From Bacteroides sp. Marseille-P3684 (GTDB taxonomy: Bacteria; Bacteroidota; Bacteroidia; Bacteroidales; Bacteroidaceae), in the NCBI RefSeq assembly GCF_900291465.1, contig NZ_LT985808.1, positions 535,703 to 599,702 on the forward strand: 64,000 bases of DNA, written 5' to 3'. Positions 26,296 to 34,710 of this stretch are shown here, one piece after another. The translations under genes and the position numbers were made by a program. The notes below the pieces were generated by a model. It searched no databases. It was not told the DNA's origin and was given only the letters and a program-made list of their open reading frames with translations. How positions within the stretch are numbered: the stretch's first letter is position 1; every line of letters starts with the position of its first letter.

Positions 26296-27231
26296 TCAGA
26301 GCTTGTCGAAGTTCTCGATGTCCTCGTCCACGGTCACGGCGTCCATCTTCTCGCGGATGTGTCCGTACTGGTAGGTCGCGCCCAGCAGCACGACGACCGT
26401 CGAGAGGTAGGAAGCGTAGAGCATCAGGACGGACGTGAAGTACTGCAGCACGTCGAACAGCATGCCGCCGTCAGCCACCTGTCCGCTTGCTCCTACCAGG
26501 AGGGCACGGACGATGAGCACTACGTACATCGGCACGGAAAGGAGGCCGCTCAGCACGCTCGTCAGCAGGTTGCAGACGAAGAGGATGAGGAAGGAGCCGC
26601 CCCAGCACTTGAAGCCGTTGCGCATGCTCCACAGGAAGGTGTTCCAGATGCCTGCCGACTGCTCGTCGAGCATGTAGGCAGGATAGAAAATCATGAGCGG
26701 AACCAGGCATGCCAGCAGCAGGGGAACCGTCACGATGAGCGTGGCGGCCGACAGGGAAGCGAGCAGAACCATCAGCACCAGATACAGTACCAGCAGCAGG
26801 ATAATGAAGCCGAAGCACGTGGCGCTCCGCTTCAGGCAACGCAGGAACTCGGCTGACAGCGCACTCCAGGTGACGCCCCGCAAACCTTTCTCCCGCCTGT
26901 CATAAGTGATGAACAGGGCATAGAACACCGCGTAGAGCAGGATTCCGCCCAGCAGGGAGAACACGATGAGGAACAGGTAGGGGAGTCCCAGAAGAGCCAT
27001 CATGCCATTCTCCTCCGCCCCGGACGAAACGTAGGGGTTTGCCTTGAACGCGTTGTCCATGTACGCGCTCATGCTGAAGCCCTGCAGGATGGCTATGGGC
27101 AGGAGGAATGCCGTGAGGTACTTCAGCAACGGTTTCCAGTTCTCACGGATGAACCGGAACGTGACGGTAAATTTCTCTCCGAAGTCGCGCCGTTTATACA
27201 GCACGATTCCGGGTTCTCTCATTGTTTCCAT
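26296..27231 (-). CDS. Multi-pass membrane protein of the MoxR cluster
   Basis: 311 residues from METMREPGIVLYKRRDFGEKFTVTFRFIRENW. About six hydrophobic segments follow a short cytoplasmic N-terminus. There is no motif I can tie to a named family. Its start overlaps the 3' end of the SpoIIM-like gene by 38 bp, so translational coupling is likely. By position it belongs to the MoxR/DUF58 envelope cluster. Confidence 0.8.
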   Translation of the reverse strand: METMREPGIVLYKRRDFGEKFTVTFRFIRENWKPLLKYLTAFLLPIAILQGFSMSAYMDNAFKANPYVSSGAEENGMMALLGLPYLFLIVFSLLGGILLYAVFYALFITYDRREKGLRGVTWSALSAEFLRCLKRSATCFGFIILLLVLYLVLMVLLASLSAATLIVTVPLLLACLVPLMIFYPAYMLDEQSAGIWNTFLWSMRNGFKCWGGSFLILFVCNLLTSVLSGLLSVPMYVVLIVRALLVGASGQVADGGMLFDVLQYFTSVLMLYASYLSTVVVLLGATYQYGHIREKMDAVTVDEDIENFDKL

Positions 27232-28174
27232 AAATACGTTTTTTGGGTAAGTAGATATAATAGTATGCGATAAAGGCAGCTGAAAGCGCGATGAGCCCGA
27301 AGCGCAGGACGGCAGGGGCATGGGTGTGGCGCGTGAGGAAGCTCTCGATGAACCCTGCCACGATGAAGACGGGGACGGTGCCCACCACAATCTTCATCCC
27401 GCGCCGTGCGGCACGCCGGAAGGATACGAGACGCGGATAGGTGCCGGGGAAGAGCCACCCGTTGCCCATGGTGATGCCCGCCGCTCCGGCAATGATGACG
27501 GCGGAAATCTCGAGCGTCCCGTGCAGCCAGATGGCAAGCATCGATTCGCCGAGCACCCCGTGCTGGGCAAAGAAGGTCTGGAAGCAGCCCACCATCACGC
27601 CGTTGGTGAAGAGCAGCCACCCCGTGCCAATGCTGGTGAACAGCCCTGCGGCAAAGCAGAGGAACGACACGCGCACGTTGTTGATGGTGATGGCGAGGAA
27701 CATCGACCCCTCTTCGCCGCCGCTGTAGACCGCCATGGGGTCACCCTTGGCAATGTTGCGCAGCGTCATGTCCACATACCCGTCGCCGAGGATGGTGCGT
27801 GCGAAGTTTTCATCGCCCAGCTGGGAGACGACGCCCACGAGCACACTCGTCAGGAAGATGAGGAAGGCATAGAGCAGTTCGCGCCGCGCCCCGTAGACCG
27901 CCAGCGGCACCTCGGTGTGCCAGAAGGTGAGTATGCGGCTCCACTTCTCCCGCTTGTTGCGGTACAACTCGTTGTGGAGCGAGGACGCCAGGTTGTTCAG
28001 GTAGAGGGTGATGCGCGAACGGGGGTAGTGGGTCTGCGCGAAAGCCAGGTCCGACGTGAGGTCCACATAGACATCCGCCAGGTGGTCGGGCGACTGCGAG
28101 GCGGCACTCTCGACCACCTGCTCTGCCCGGCGCCACTTCTCTATATTCTGACGTATGAAGACAACTTCTTTCAC
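27194..28174 (-). CDS. SpoIIM-like integral membrane protein
   Basis: 326 residues. A cytoplasmic helical N-terminus (about 1-100, FIRQNIEKWRRAE...) is followed by five or six membrane helices. The SpoIIM-type motifs are in the NNVRVSFLCFAAGLFTSIGTGW and HGTLEISAVIIAGAAGITMGNGW stretches. In non-sporulating Bacteroidetes this stage II sporulation M homologue regularly opens the MoxR/DUF58 cluster and is paired with a divergent RDD gene, as here. First gene of the operon, behind a consensus promoter. Confidence 0.9.
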   Translation of the reverse strand: MKEVVFIRQNIEKWRRAEQVVESAASQSPDHLADVYVDLTSDLAFAQTHYPRSRITLYLNNLASSLHNELYRNKREKWSRILTFWHTEVPLAVYGARRELLYAFLIFLTSVLVGVVSQLGDENFARTILGDGYVDMTLRNIAKGDPMAVYSGGEEGSMFLAITINNVRVSFLCFAAGLFTSIGTGWLLFTNGVMVGCFQTFFAQHGVLGESMLAIWLHGTLEISAVIIAGAAGITMGNGWLFPGTYPRLVSFRRAARRGMKIVVGTVPVFIVAGFIESFLTRHTHAPAVLRFGLIALSAAFIAYYYIYLPKKRIYGNNERTRNRAV

Positions 28175-28205
28175 GGTTCCGGCTTTTTCTGGATGATGGA
28201 ATGGA

Positions 28206-28237
28206 CAAATGTATGGGTTTTATTATACATTTGCAAA
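28206..28237. promoter_or_regulatory. Overlapping divergent promoters within a palindrome
   Basis: CAAATGTAT (28206-28214) and ATACATTTG (28225-28233) are perfect inverted copies 10 bp apart. Each contains a TAnnTTTG -7 box, one facing each way. For the minus direction a TTTG -33 lies at 28237-28234, 20 bp from the TA. This serves the SpoIIM operon (ATG 28174) and possibly the RDD gene (ATG 28339). Confidence 0.65.
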
Positions 28238-28338
28238 CCACGGGGCATAAGTTTGTGCCTCCGTCCGCATTTTGTCCGCCTGTCCTGCCGACAGCGGCGT
28301 GACACCCGGCGGCACCCGTCCCCTAAACAGATTATCCT

Positions 28339-29058
28339 ATGTCACACGACATCATCACCGGACAATACGTCCGCATCGAACAGACCCCGGCGAGCATAGG
28401 CACACGGCTGCTCGCCCTGCTCATCGACGACACCCTGATTGCCGTCGTCCTCGTCGGTCTCTCCACGCTGGAGCGGATGCTCAAGCTGACGGGAGCGGCA
28501 GAGACCGCCGTCATCCTCCTTGCCCTCGCCTTCCTCGCCTTCTACTCGCTGCTCTGCGAGGTGCTCAACAACGGGCAGAGCGTGGGCAAACGCCTGATGC
28601 ACCTGCGTGTGACCCGGGTGGACGGGAGCGAACCGACCATCGGCTCCTACCTCCTGCGCTGGCTGCTCTATCCCGTCGACGTGGGCTCCGGCGGCGCCAT
28701 CGGCCTGATCTCCGCCCTCGTGACGAAGAATCACCAGCGTCTGGGCGACCTGGCAGCCGGGACCGTGGTCATCAAGGAGCAGGACTACCACCATCTGCAC
28801 GTCAGTCTCGACGAGTTCGCCTACGTCAGCGAGGACTACCGGCCCACCTATGTGCAGGCGGCCGACCTGTCGCTCGAGCAGGTCAACGTCATCACCCGTA
28901 CGCTCGACACGCGCGGCAAGGACCGTGACGACCGCATCCTCCAGCTGTCGCGCAAAATCATCGGGACGCTCCGTCTGCCGGCTGACACCCGTCCGGGGGA
29001 ACCGCTCCTGCAGACGCTCCTGCGCGACTACCAGTACTACGCACTGGAGGAGCTCTGA
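28339..29058 (+). CDS. RDD family membrane protein
   Basis: 239 residues. The RDD domain is at about 15-150: TPASIGTRLLALLIDDTLI (the Arg-Asp-Asp type signature is L-I-D-D here), then NNGQSVGKRLMHLRV and a LLRWLLYPVD helix ending with KNHQRLGDLAAGTVVIK. A cytoplasmic helical tail of about 85 residues follows. The function of RDD proteins is largely unclear; some are ion-related transporters. Its divergent position opposite SpoIIM is conserved in Bacteroidales, by recollection. Confidence 0.9.
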   Translation: MSHDIITGQYVRIEQTPASIGTRLLALLIDDTLIAVVLVGLSTLERMLKLTGAAETAVILLALAFLAFYSLLCEVLNNGQSVGKRLMHLRVTRVDGSEPTIGSYLLRWLLYPVDVGSGGAIGLISALVTKNHQRLGDLAAGTVVIKEQDYHHLHVSLDEFAYVSEDYRPTYVQAADLSLEQVNVITRTLDTRGKDRDDRILQLSRKIIGTLRLPADTRPGEPLLQTLLRDYQYYALEEL

Positions 29059-29060
29059 GC

Positions 29061-29091
29061 AATGGACAATTGATAATTGACAATTGACAAT
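29061..29091. repeat. Short direct repeats of a GACAATTGA-type word
   Basis: Three near-copies of the word (GACAATTGA, TAATTGA, CAATTGACAA) sit just after the RDD stop. A related sequence (GTCAATTGCCAATTGTCG) occurs before mutS near 9561. Such words are common in Bacteroides intergenic DNA, by recollection; function unknown. Confidence 0.5.
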
Positions 29092-29190
29092 GGGGGCCTT
29101 CGTCCCCTCTTCCAACAAATCTTGACAACCGGAGTCCATCTATCCCTACCTCTTTTCATGGGAAAACAGGCGTTGCGCCGTATGGATGGG

Positions 29191-29276
29191 TTCCCACGTT
29201 CGTACGGACGCGTCGCCACGCTCGTACGGACGCGTCCGCACGGTAGTAGTCACGCGTCCGTACGAAGGTGGGAATA
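29191..29276. repeat. 22-bp-period array with nested inverted repeats, GC-rich type
   Basis: Near-copies of ACGTTCGTACGGACGCGT start at 29196 and 29218 (22 bp apart), then degenerate units follow at 29240 and 29262. CGGACGCGTCCG (29227-29238) is a perfect palindrome. The outer arms 29191-29213 and 29252-29274 form a 23-bp inverted repeat with one mismatch. Its spacing equals that of the arrays at 8500 and 53725, but its sequence is different. Confidence 0.75.
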
Positions 29277-29807
29277 TACCCCTACGAAAGCTGCTGGCTG
29301 TCAAACACTTGCGAAACGTCCTTCCGGCAGTGTTCAACGGACGCATCGGGCCTTCAGAAAACACGACATCTCATTTCAATAATATCGGACGTTACGAACG
29401 CTCCGGACTGGGTCGCAGGCAGGCTGCAACGGGAGAAATCACACCGGTGGACGGACTCGTGGCAAAGTGACTATTTGTTCACTGTTTCACATTTATTCAC
29501 AGCTAAAAGAGTCTCTTCGGGGCAAAACACGGCCTTTATACAACATTTCTCTACTCTTTTGAACCAAAAATACTCCCGTACCACCCTTTTTCGTCCTAAC
29601 TTCGTAGTGCTGTCAGAGGGACGACTGACGTGACCGGACGCCACGATGTACCTCCCACGCAAATACCCAAAACCGATGTTGCGAAATTACTTACTCTACC
29701 ATCACATATTTCCAAACATCCGGGCGTCTCACGGCGCATGAAGGGAATCCCCCTGACAGTTTTGTTTTCAGACTCTGACGGACTTTATTTAACTTAAATA
29801 TAATTGT
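29277..29807. other. Leader region of the SusCD locus
   Basis: No gene-like frame. The last 50 bp before the ATG are AT-rich. A TAACTTCG at 29598 loosely resembles a -7 box, but no convincing promoter pair was found. Nothing else recognised. Confidence 0.4.
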
Positions 29808-31238
29808 ATGAAAATGAATCGTTTCTTATCTCTGAGGAGTATGTGTGGTGTGACGGCTGCGTGTACGACGCTGCTCCTTGGTTCCTGTATCAACGGGTAC
29901 GACGACGACTGGACCTTCTCGTCGGGCGTGTCGGGCGTCACCCTGACGTCGCCGGCTGCCGACGGGGTGAAGTTCACCCAGAATCCCGAAGGTACGGAGG
30001 TCACTGTCGAGTGGCCCGTGGTCATGGGCGCAGGAGGCTATGAGTTCACAGCCTACAACGTCGACGACCCCGAAAATCCCGTCCCGGTAGGCCGTCCGGA
30101 CACCATCGACGGCTGTTCGAAAAAATTCGCTCTCAAGGAGGACACCAGCTACAAGTTCTACATCCGCTCGCTCGGCAACGAGGAGGCTGGCAACAAGGCT
30201 GCCGAGAAGGCGACCGAACTGTCGTACTCCACGCTCCTTGCCACCTATGCGGAAATCCCTGACGGAACCGACCTCACGGAGTGGTTCAAGCAGAACCCCA
30301 TCCCTGACAGCAGCGAGGAACTTGCCTACAACCTCGTCCCCGGCGGGCACTACACGATGAGCGGAGCGACCGACTTCGGCAGCCACCGCATCACCCTGCG
30401 CGGCAACAAGGTGAAGCACCCCATGGTGACCTGCGGTGCGGACGGGACCCTCGCCACGGCGGCAGGCTTGAAGGTCAAGTTCATCGACTTCGACTGCAAC
30501 GCCAACACCTCGGGCGCCTTCCTCGCCCTGAGCACGACTCCTGACGAATCGACCAAGGTGGCAAGCGGCGAGTATGTCATCAAGGACCCCATCGCCCTCC
30601 AGTCATGCCGCATCCTGGACGTGAACAAATACCTCATCTACGACAACAACAAGCAGAAGTACGCCGTGGAGAACCTCTCGGTGAACGATTGCTACGTCCG
30701 CATCAACCAGACGGATGTCCTCGTCCTCTTCAAGAAGAGCAGCACCATCAACCTTACGCTCAAGGAGAGCACGCTCTACAGCACGGTGAAGGCAGGGAAG
30801 TTCTTCGCCCAAATCAACGGGTCGCGACCCGACAAGATTACCGGCTACGTCGGCGGCTCGTTCAACATCAACTCCTGTACGCTCTATAACATCGCCAACG
30901 GCAAGGACTTCGTCAACTGGAACCAGTACCGCGGACGCAACACGATGACACTGAACATCGCCAAGAGCATCATCGTGGACAGCGGCAACACCGGGGACAA
31001 CAACTTCACCAACAAGATTATGGGAAACGCCAACATGGTGCACAACTTCCGCCTGAACACCTACTGGTGGAACGGTGCCGCCGGGACGGACAAGTTTGAC
31101 ACCTCCACGCTCACGACCGAACCGTTCGTCTACAACGGCGACGGGCAGTTTACCGTGACGGGCGCCGACCAGCTTGCCAACCGCACGGGCGACCCCCGCT
31201 GGCTGCCTGCCGACACGGAGGACGACTCCGCCGAGTGA
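29808..31238 (+). CDS. Surface lipoprotein, DUF4957/DUF5123-like, of a glycan-uptake locus
   Basis: 476 residues with a lipoprotein signal (LLLGSCINGYDDDW). An N-terminal fibronectin-III-like region (about 40-130) precedes a right-handed beta-helix-like part with repeated hydrophobic strands (VKFIDFDCNANTSGAFL, SVNDCYVRINQTDVLV, SFNINSCTLYNI). The pattern matches the DUF4957 plus DUF5123 proteins often seen in pectin-related polysaccharide-utilisation loci. They are thought to bind glycan at the surface; no catalytic residues are evident. It is followed after 138 bp by susC. A second ATG at 29814 is also possible. Confidence 0.8.
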   Translation: MKMNRFLSLRSMCGVTAACTTLLLGSCINGYDDDWTFSSGVSGVTLTSPAADGVKFTQNPEGTEVTVEWPVVMGAGGYEFTAYNVDDPENPVPVGRPDTIDGCSKKFALKEDTSYKFYIRSLGNEEAGNKAAEKATELSYSTLLATYAEIPDGTDLTEWFKQNPIPDSSEELAYNLVPGGHYTMSGATDFGSHRITLRGNKVKHPMVTCGADGTLATAAGLKVKFIDFDCNANTSGAFLALSTTPDESTKVASGEYVIKDPIALQSCRILDVNKYLIYDNNKQKYAVENLSVNDCYVRINQTDVLVLFKKSSTINLTLKESTLYSTVKAGKFFAQINGSRPDKITGYVGGSFNINSCTLYNIANGKDFVNWNQYRGRNTMTLNIAKSIIVDSGNTGDNNFTNKIMGNANMVHNFRLNTYWWNGAAGTDKFDTSTLTTEPFVYNGDGQFTVTGADQLANRTGDPRWLPADTEDDSAE

Positions 31239-31376
31239 ACGGACAGGGCTGTCACCCTACCTTATATATAACAGACAGAAGTTCCGCTCGCGCCCGACGC
31301 CCCGGCAGACCCGGCAATCCGCCAACGTCTCCCTGCCGTCCCGCCTGCGGAAACAGAATTAAAGACCTGAACTCTT

Positions 31377-34300
31377 ATGCAAACAAGATATATTCTCTAC
31401 AGTGTATGCCTCGCGGCAATGTGCGCGTCCGTCTCTCCTCTGGAAGCACGCGGAAGCAATGCCCCGGCAACCCAACAACAGCACACAAGGACCATCAAGG
31501 GTACGGTGGTCGACGAGACGGGCATGCCCGTCATCGGTGCATCGGTCAAGGCTGAAGGCACCACCGCAGGTGTCATCACCGACATCGACGGGCACTTCAC
31601 CCTGCAGGTACCTGCCAATGCCAAACTCGTCATCTCCTACATCGGCTATATCTCCCAGACCGTCGCTCCGCAGGACGGCATGAAGGTGACCCTGCGCGAG
31701 GACATGATGAAACTCGACGAAGTGGTCGTCGTGGGTTACGGTACCCAGAAGATGAAGAACGTCACGGGTGCCATCGAGGTCATCAAGCCCGACGAAATCA
31801 AGGACCTCTCGGTGGGTAACCTCAGTGCCGCCCTGGGCGGACTCATCAACGGACTCAGCTCCAGCGGCGGCTTCGGCCGTCCCGGTGAGGCTGCGACCCT
31901 GCAAATCCGCCAGGCAAAGGTGGCTTCCGCCTATGCCGGCAAGGGTGGAGAGACCAGCGCGTCGCCGCTCTATGTCATCGACGACTTCGTGACCGACGAA
32001 GAGGCGTTCAACAACCTCGACGCCGACGAGGTGGAGAGCATCACCGTCCTGAAGGACGCTTCGGCTGCCGTCTACGGCGCCCGCGCCGCACAGGGTGTCG
32101 TGCTCGTGAAGACCAAACGCGGACAGGTGGGCGCCCCGAAGATTTCCTACAGCGGACAGTTCGGTGTCACCGACGCCGTCTACCGCACGAAGATGCTGTC
32201 CGCCTATGACCAGGGCGCCATCTGGAACGCCATACGTGCAGCGCGTACCTCCACCGACGAAGAGTCGTCGGAAGTGCAGAAGGACCTCTTCCAGGCAGAC
32301 GAACTGGCTGCCATGCGCGGCCTCAACTATGACCTCCTCGACCAGGAGTGGAAGGCTGCCTTCACCCAACGCCACAGCCTCAACATCAACGGCGGTACGG
32401 AGAAAGCCACCTACTTCGCCGGCATCTCCTACTTCGACCAGGACGGTAACATCGGCCGCCTGAACTACGACCGCTGGAACTTCCGTGCCGGGGTGAACGC
32501 CAACATCAGCAAGTGGTTCAAGGCTTCGCTCCAGCTGTCGGGCGACTACGGCGAGACCAACAAGGCAAAGAACGGACTCTCCGGCGGCGGCACCGACCTG
32601 GACTTCAACACGCTGCTGACCCATCCGCGCTGGGTGCCCGACTACGTCGGCGGGATGCCCCTCGTGCAGTCGGGCATGCAGAATGAGCCTCCGACGGACC
32701 TGAACCTCTACAACTTCAGCGCCGTACAGAACTCACCCGACAACATCGAGAACCAGTCGTCGAACATGACCATCAACAGTTCCGTGGAGTACGACTTCGG
32801 CTGGAGCAACCTCCTCAAGGGCCTGAAGCTCAAGGCTACCTACTCCAGGAGCATCAGCAACGACAAGGGCAATGAAACCGGTACGAGCGTGACCGTCTAC
32901 CAGATGCTCAACCGCACCGGCAGCGGGGCGCACCTCTACACCGGCGCTGACGCCGATTACTCGGAAAACAACCTGCGCCCCATCGAGGTGAACAACGGCA
33001 ACAACCTCAGCCGCAGCAACATCAAGAGCGACAACTACCAGGTGAACCTCACGGCAAGCTACGCCCGCGAGTTCGGCCTGCACAACGTGAGCGCCCTGTT
33101 CTCCATCGAGAAGAGCGAGGCGGAGACGGAGGATGTGCTCGCCCGTGTCAGCGACCCCTACAAGTTCACCGACGGCTCCTCGAAGTCAGCCTACGGCTCT
33201 CCCTACGCCAACTTCGGACGCAGCGAGTCGGGCATGCTCTCCTACGTGGGACGTCTGAACTACTCGTATGCCGACCGCTACCTCTTCGAATTCCTCATCC
33301 GCTCCGATGCGTCGACCAAGTTCGCCCCGAAGAACTACTGGGGCACCTTCCCGTCGTTCTCCGCCGGATGGGTTGTGTCGGAAGAAGGTTGGTTCAAGGA
33401 CCACGTGAAGTTCATGGACTTCCTCAAGGTACGCCTCTCCTTTGGTATCCTGGGTAAGGACAACATCCAACCGTGGCGGTGGACCCAGCTCTACAACGTC
33501 GACCAGGGCAAGGGAGCCGTCTTCGGCAACAACAGCCAGATGAGCGACAAGGGTCCGGGCTCCAAGACCGGCGATGCTCCCAACCCCGACGCACACTGGG
33601 ACAAGAGCTACAAGACGAACCTGGGCTTCGACATGCGCTTCCTCAACAGCCGCCTGTCGGTGAACCTCGACGCCTATCTGGACAAGAACCGCGACATGTT
33701 CATGAACCGTACGGGAGCCTCCAACTTCCCGTCCACCGTGGGTACGCAGCCGACGGCAGAGAACTTCGGCGCCATCGATGCCTGGGGTGTGGAACTGTCA
33801 CTGGGCTGGCGCGACAACATCGGCAAGGACTTCAAGTACCACGTGAAGGTGAACACCGGCTATAGCGACAACCGCATCAAGAAGATGGCATGGCCCGACC
33901 GCATCGAACTGGACGGCGCCCGTCCCAATGAGCGTTCCGACCGCGGCACGTGGGGCTATGAATGCATCGGCATGTTCCGCAGCTACCAGGAGATTCAGGA
34001 GTACTTCACGACCTACGGCATCACCAACTACCTGGGCAACACCATCAAGGACGTGCACCCCGGTATGCTCATCTACCGCGACATACGCGGCGCACAGAAC
34101 CAGGACGGCACCTGGCAGCCGGCAGACGGCATCATCAACAACAACGACCGTATCGAAATCTCCCACCGGGCAAGCAACACCTACGGCTTCACCGTGAACC
34201 TCGGCGCCGAGTGGAAGTCCCTCTCGCTGAGCGCGCAGTTCAACGCGAACTGGGGCGGCTATGACCTCGTGGACAAGTCGGCATACTACCTGAAGAAAGG

Positions 34301-34697
34301 CTACAAGGATGTGCTCTACACCAACATGCCCTCGTTCTGGAGCGACATGTTCGTCTATGAGGACATCAAGGACGCCCAGGGCAACGTCACCGTACCCGCC
34401 AACCGCGACGCACGGTTCCCGAACCTCCGCTACATGGATGTGAACAGTCAGGCGTCCACGTTCTGGAAGGTGAGCGCTACCTCCATCAGCCTGCGCAACA
34501 TTACCCTTGCCTACACGCTGCCCAAGGACTGGACATCCCTTGTGGGCATCGAGAGCTGCCGACTGAACTTCACGTGCCAGAATGCCATCAGCTTCACCAG
34601 CCCCTATCCCGACCACTTCATGAACCCGTGGGCAGGAGCATACGGCAAGTATCCCAACCTGCGCAAATACACGTTGGGCGTAAACATCTCATTCTAA
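31377..34697 (+). CDS. SusC/RagA-type TonB-dependent outer-membrane transporter
   Basis: 1106 residues. A signal peptide is followed by a carboxypeptidase-regulatory-like domain (about 40-125: GTVVDETGMPVIGASVKAEG). The TonB-box-like DEVVVVGYGTQK then leads into the plug domain (VESITVLKDASAAVYGARAAQGVVLVKTKRG) and a 22-strand type barrel ending in LRKYTLGVNISF. It imports glycan fragments captured by the SusD partner 13 bp downstream. Together with the DUF4957-like lipoprotein it forms a compact uptake locus. No glycoside hydrolase or regulator lies beside it; the pectate lyase at 51829 may be a functional partner (inference). Confidence 0.96.
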   Translation: MQTRYILYSVCLAAMCASVSPLEARGSNAPATQQQHTRTIKGTVVDETGMPVIGASVKAEGTTAGVITDIDGHFTLQVPANAKLVISYIGYISQTVAPQDGMKVTLREDMMKLDEVVVVGYGTQKMKNVTGAIEVIKPDEIKDLSVGNLSAALGGLINGLSSSGGFGRPGEAATLQIRQAKVASAYAGKGGETSASPLYVIDDFVTDEEAFNNLDADEVESITVLKDASAAVYGARAAQGVVLVKTKRGQVGAPKISYSGQFGVTDAVYRTKMLSAYDQGAIWNAIRAARTSTDEESSEVQKDLFQADELAAMRGLNYDLLDQEWKAAFTQRHSLNINGGTEKATYFAGISYFDQDGNIGRLNYDRWNFRAGVNANISKWFKASLQLSGDYGETNKAKNGLSGGGTDLDFNTLLTHPRWVPDYVGGMPLVQSGMQNEPPTDLNLYNFSAVQNSPDNIENQSSNMTINSSVEYDFGWSNLLKGLKLKATYSRSISNDKGNETGTSVTVYQMLNRTGSGAHLYTGADADYSENNLRPIEVNNGNNLSRSNIKSDNYQVNLTASYAREFGLHNVSALFSIEKSEAETEDVLARVSDPYKFTDGSSKSAYGSPYANFGRSESGMLSYVGRLNYSYADRYLFEFLIRSDASTKFAPKNYWGTFPSFSAGWVVSEEGWFKDHVKFMDFLKVRLSFGILGKDNIQPWRWTQLYNVDQGKGAVFGNNSQMSDKGPGSKTGDAPNPDAHWDKSYKTNLGFDMRFLNSRLSVNLDAYLDKNRDMFMNRTGASNFPSTVGTQPTAENFGAIDAWGVELSLGWRDNIGKDFKYHVKVNTGYSDNRIKKMAWPDRIELDGARPNERSDRGTWGYECIGMFRSYQEIQEYFTTYGITNYLGNTIKDVHPGMLIYRDIRGAQNQDGTWQPADGIINNNDRIEISHRASNTYGFTVNLGAEWKSLSLSAQFNANWGGYDLVDKSAYYLKKGYKDVLYTNMPSFWSDMFVYEDIKDAQGNVTVPANRDARFPNLRYMDVNSQASTFWKVSATSISLRNITLAYTLPKDWTSLVGIESCRLNFTCQNAISFTSPYPDHFMNPWAGAYGKYPNLRKYTLGVNISF

Positions 34698-34710
34698 AAA
34701 CAACGACACT

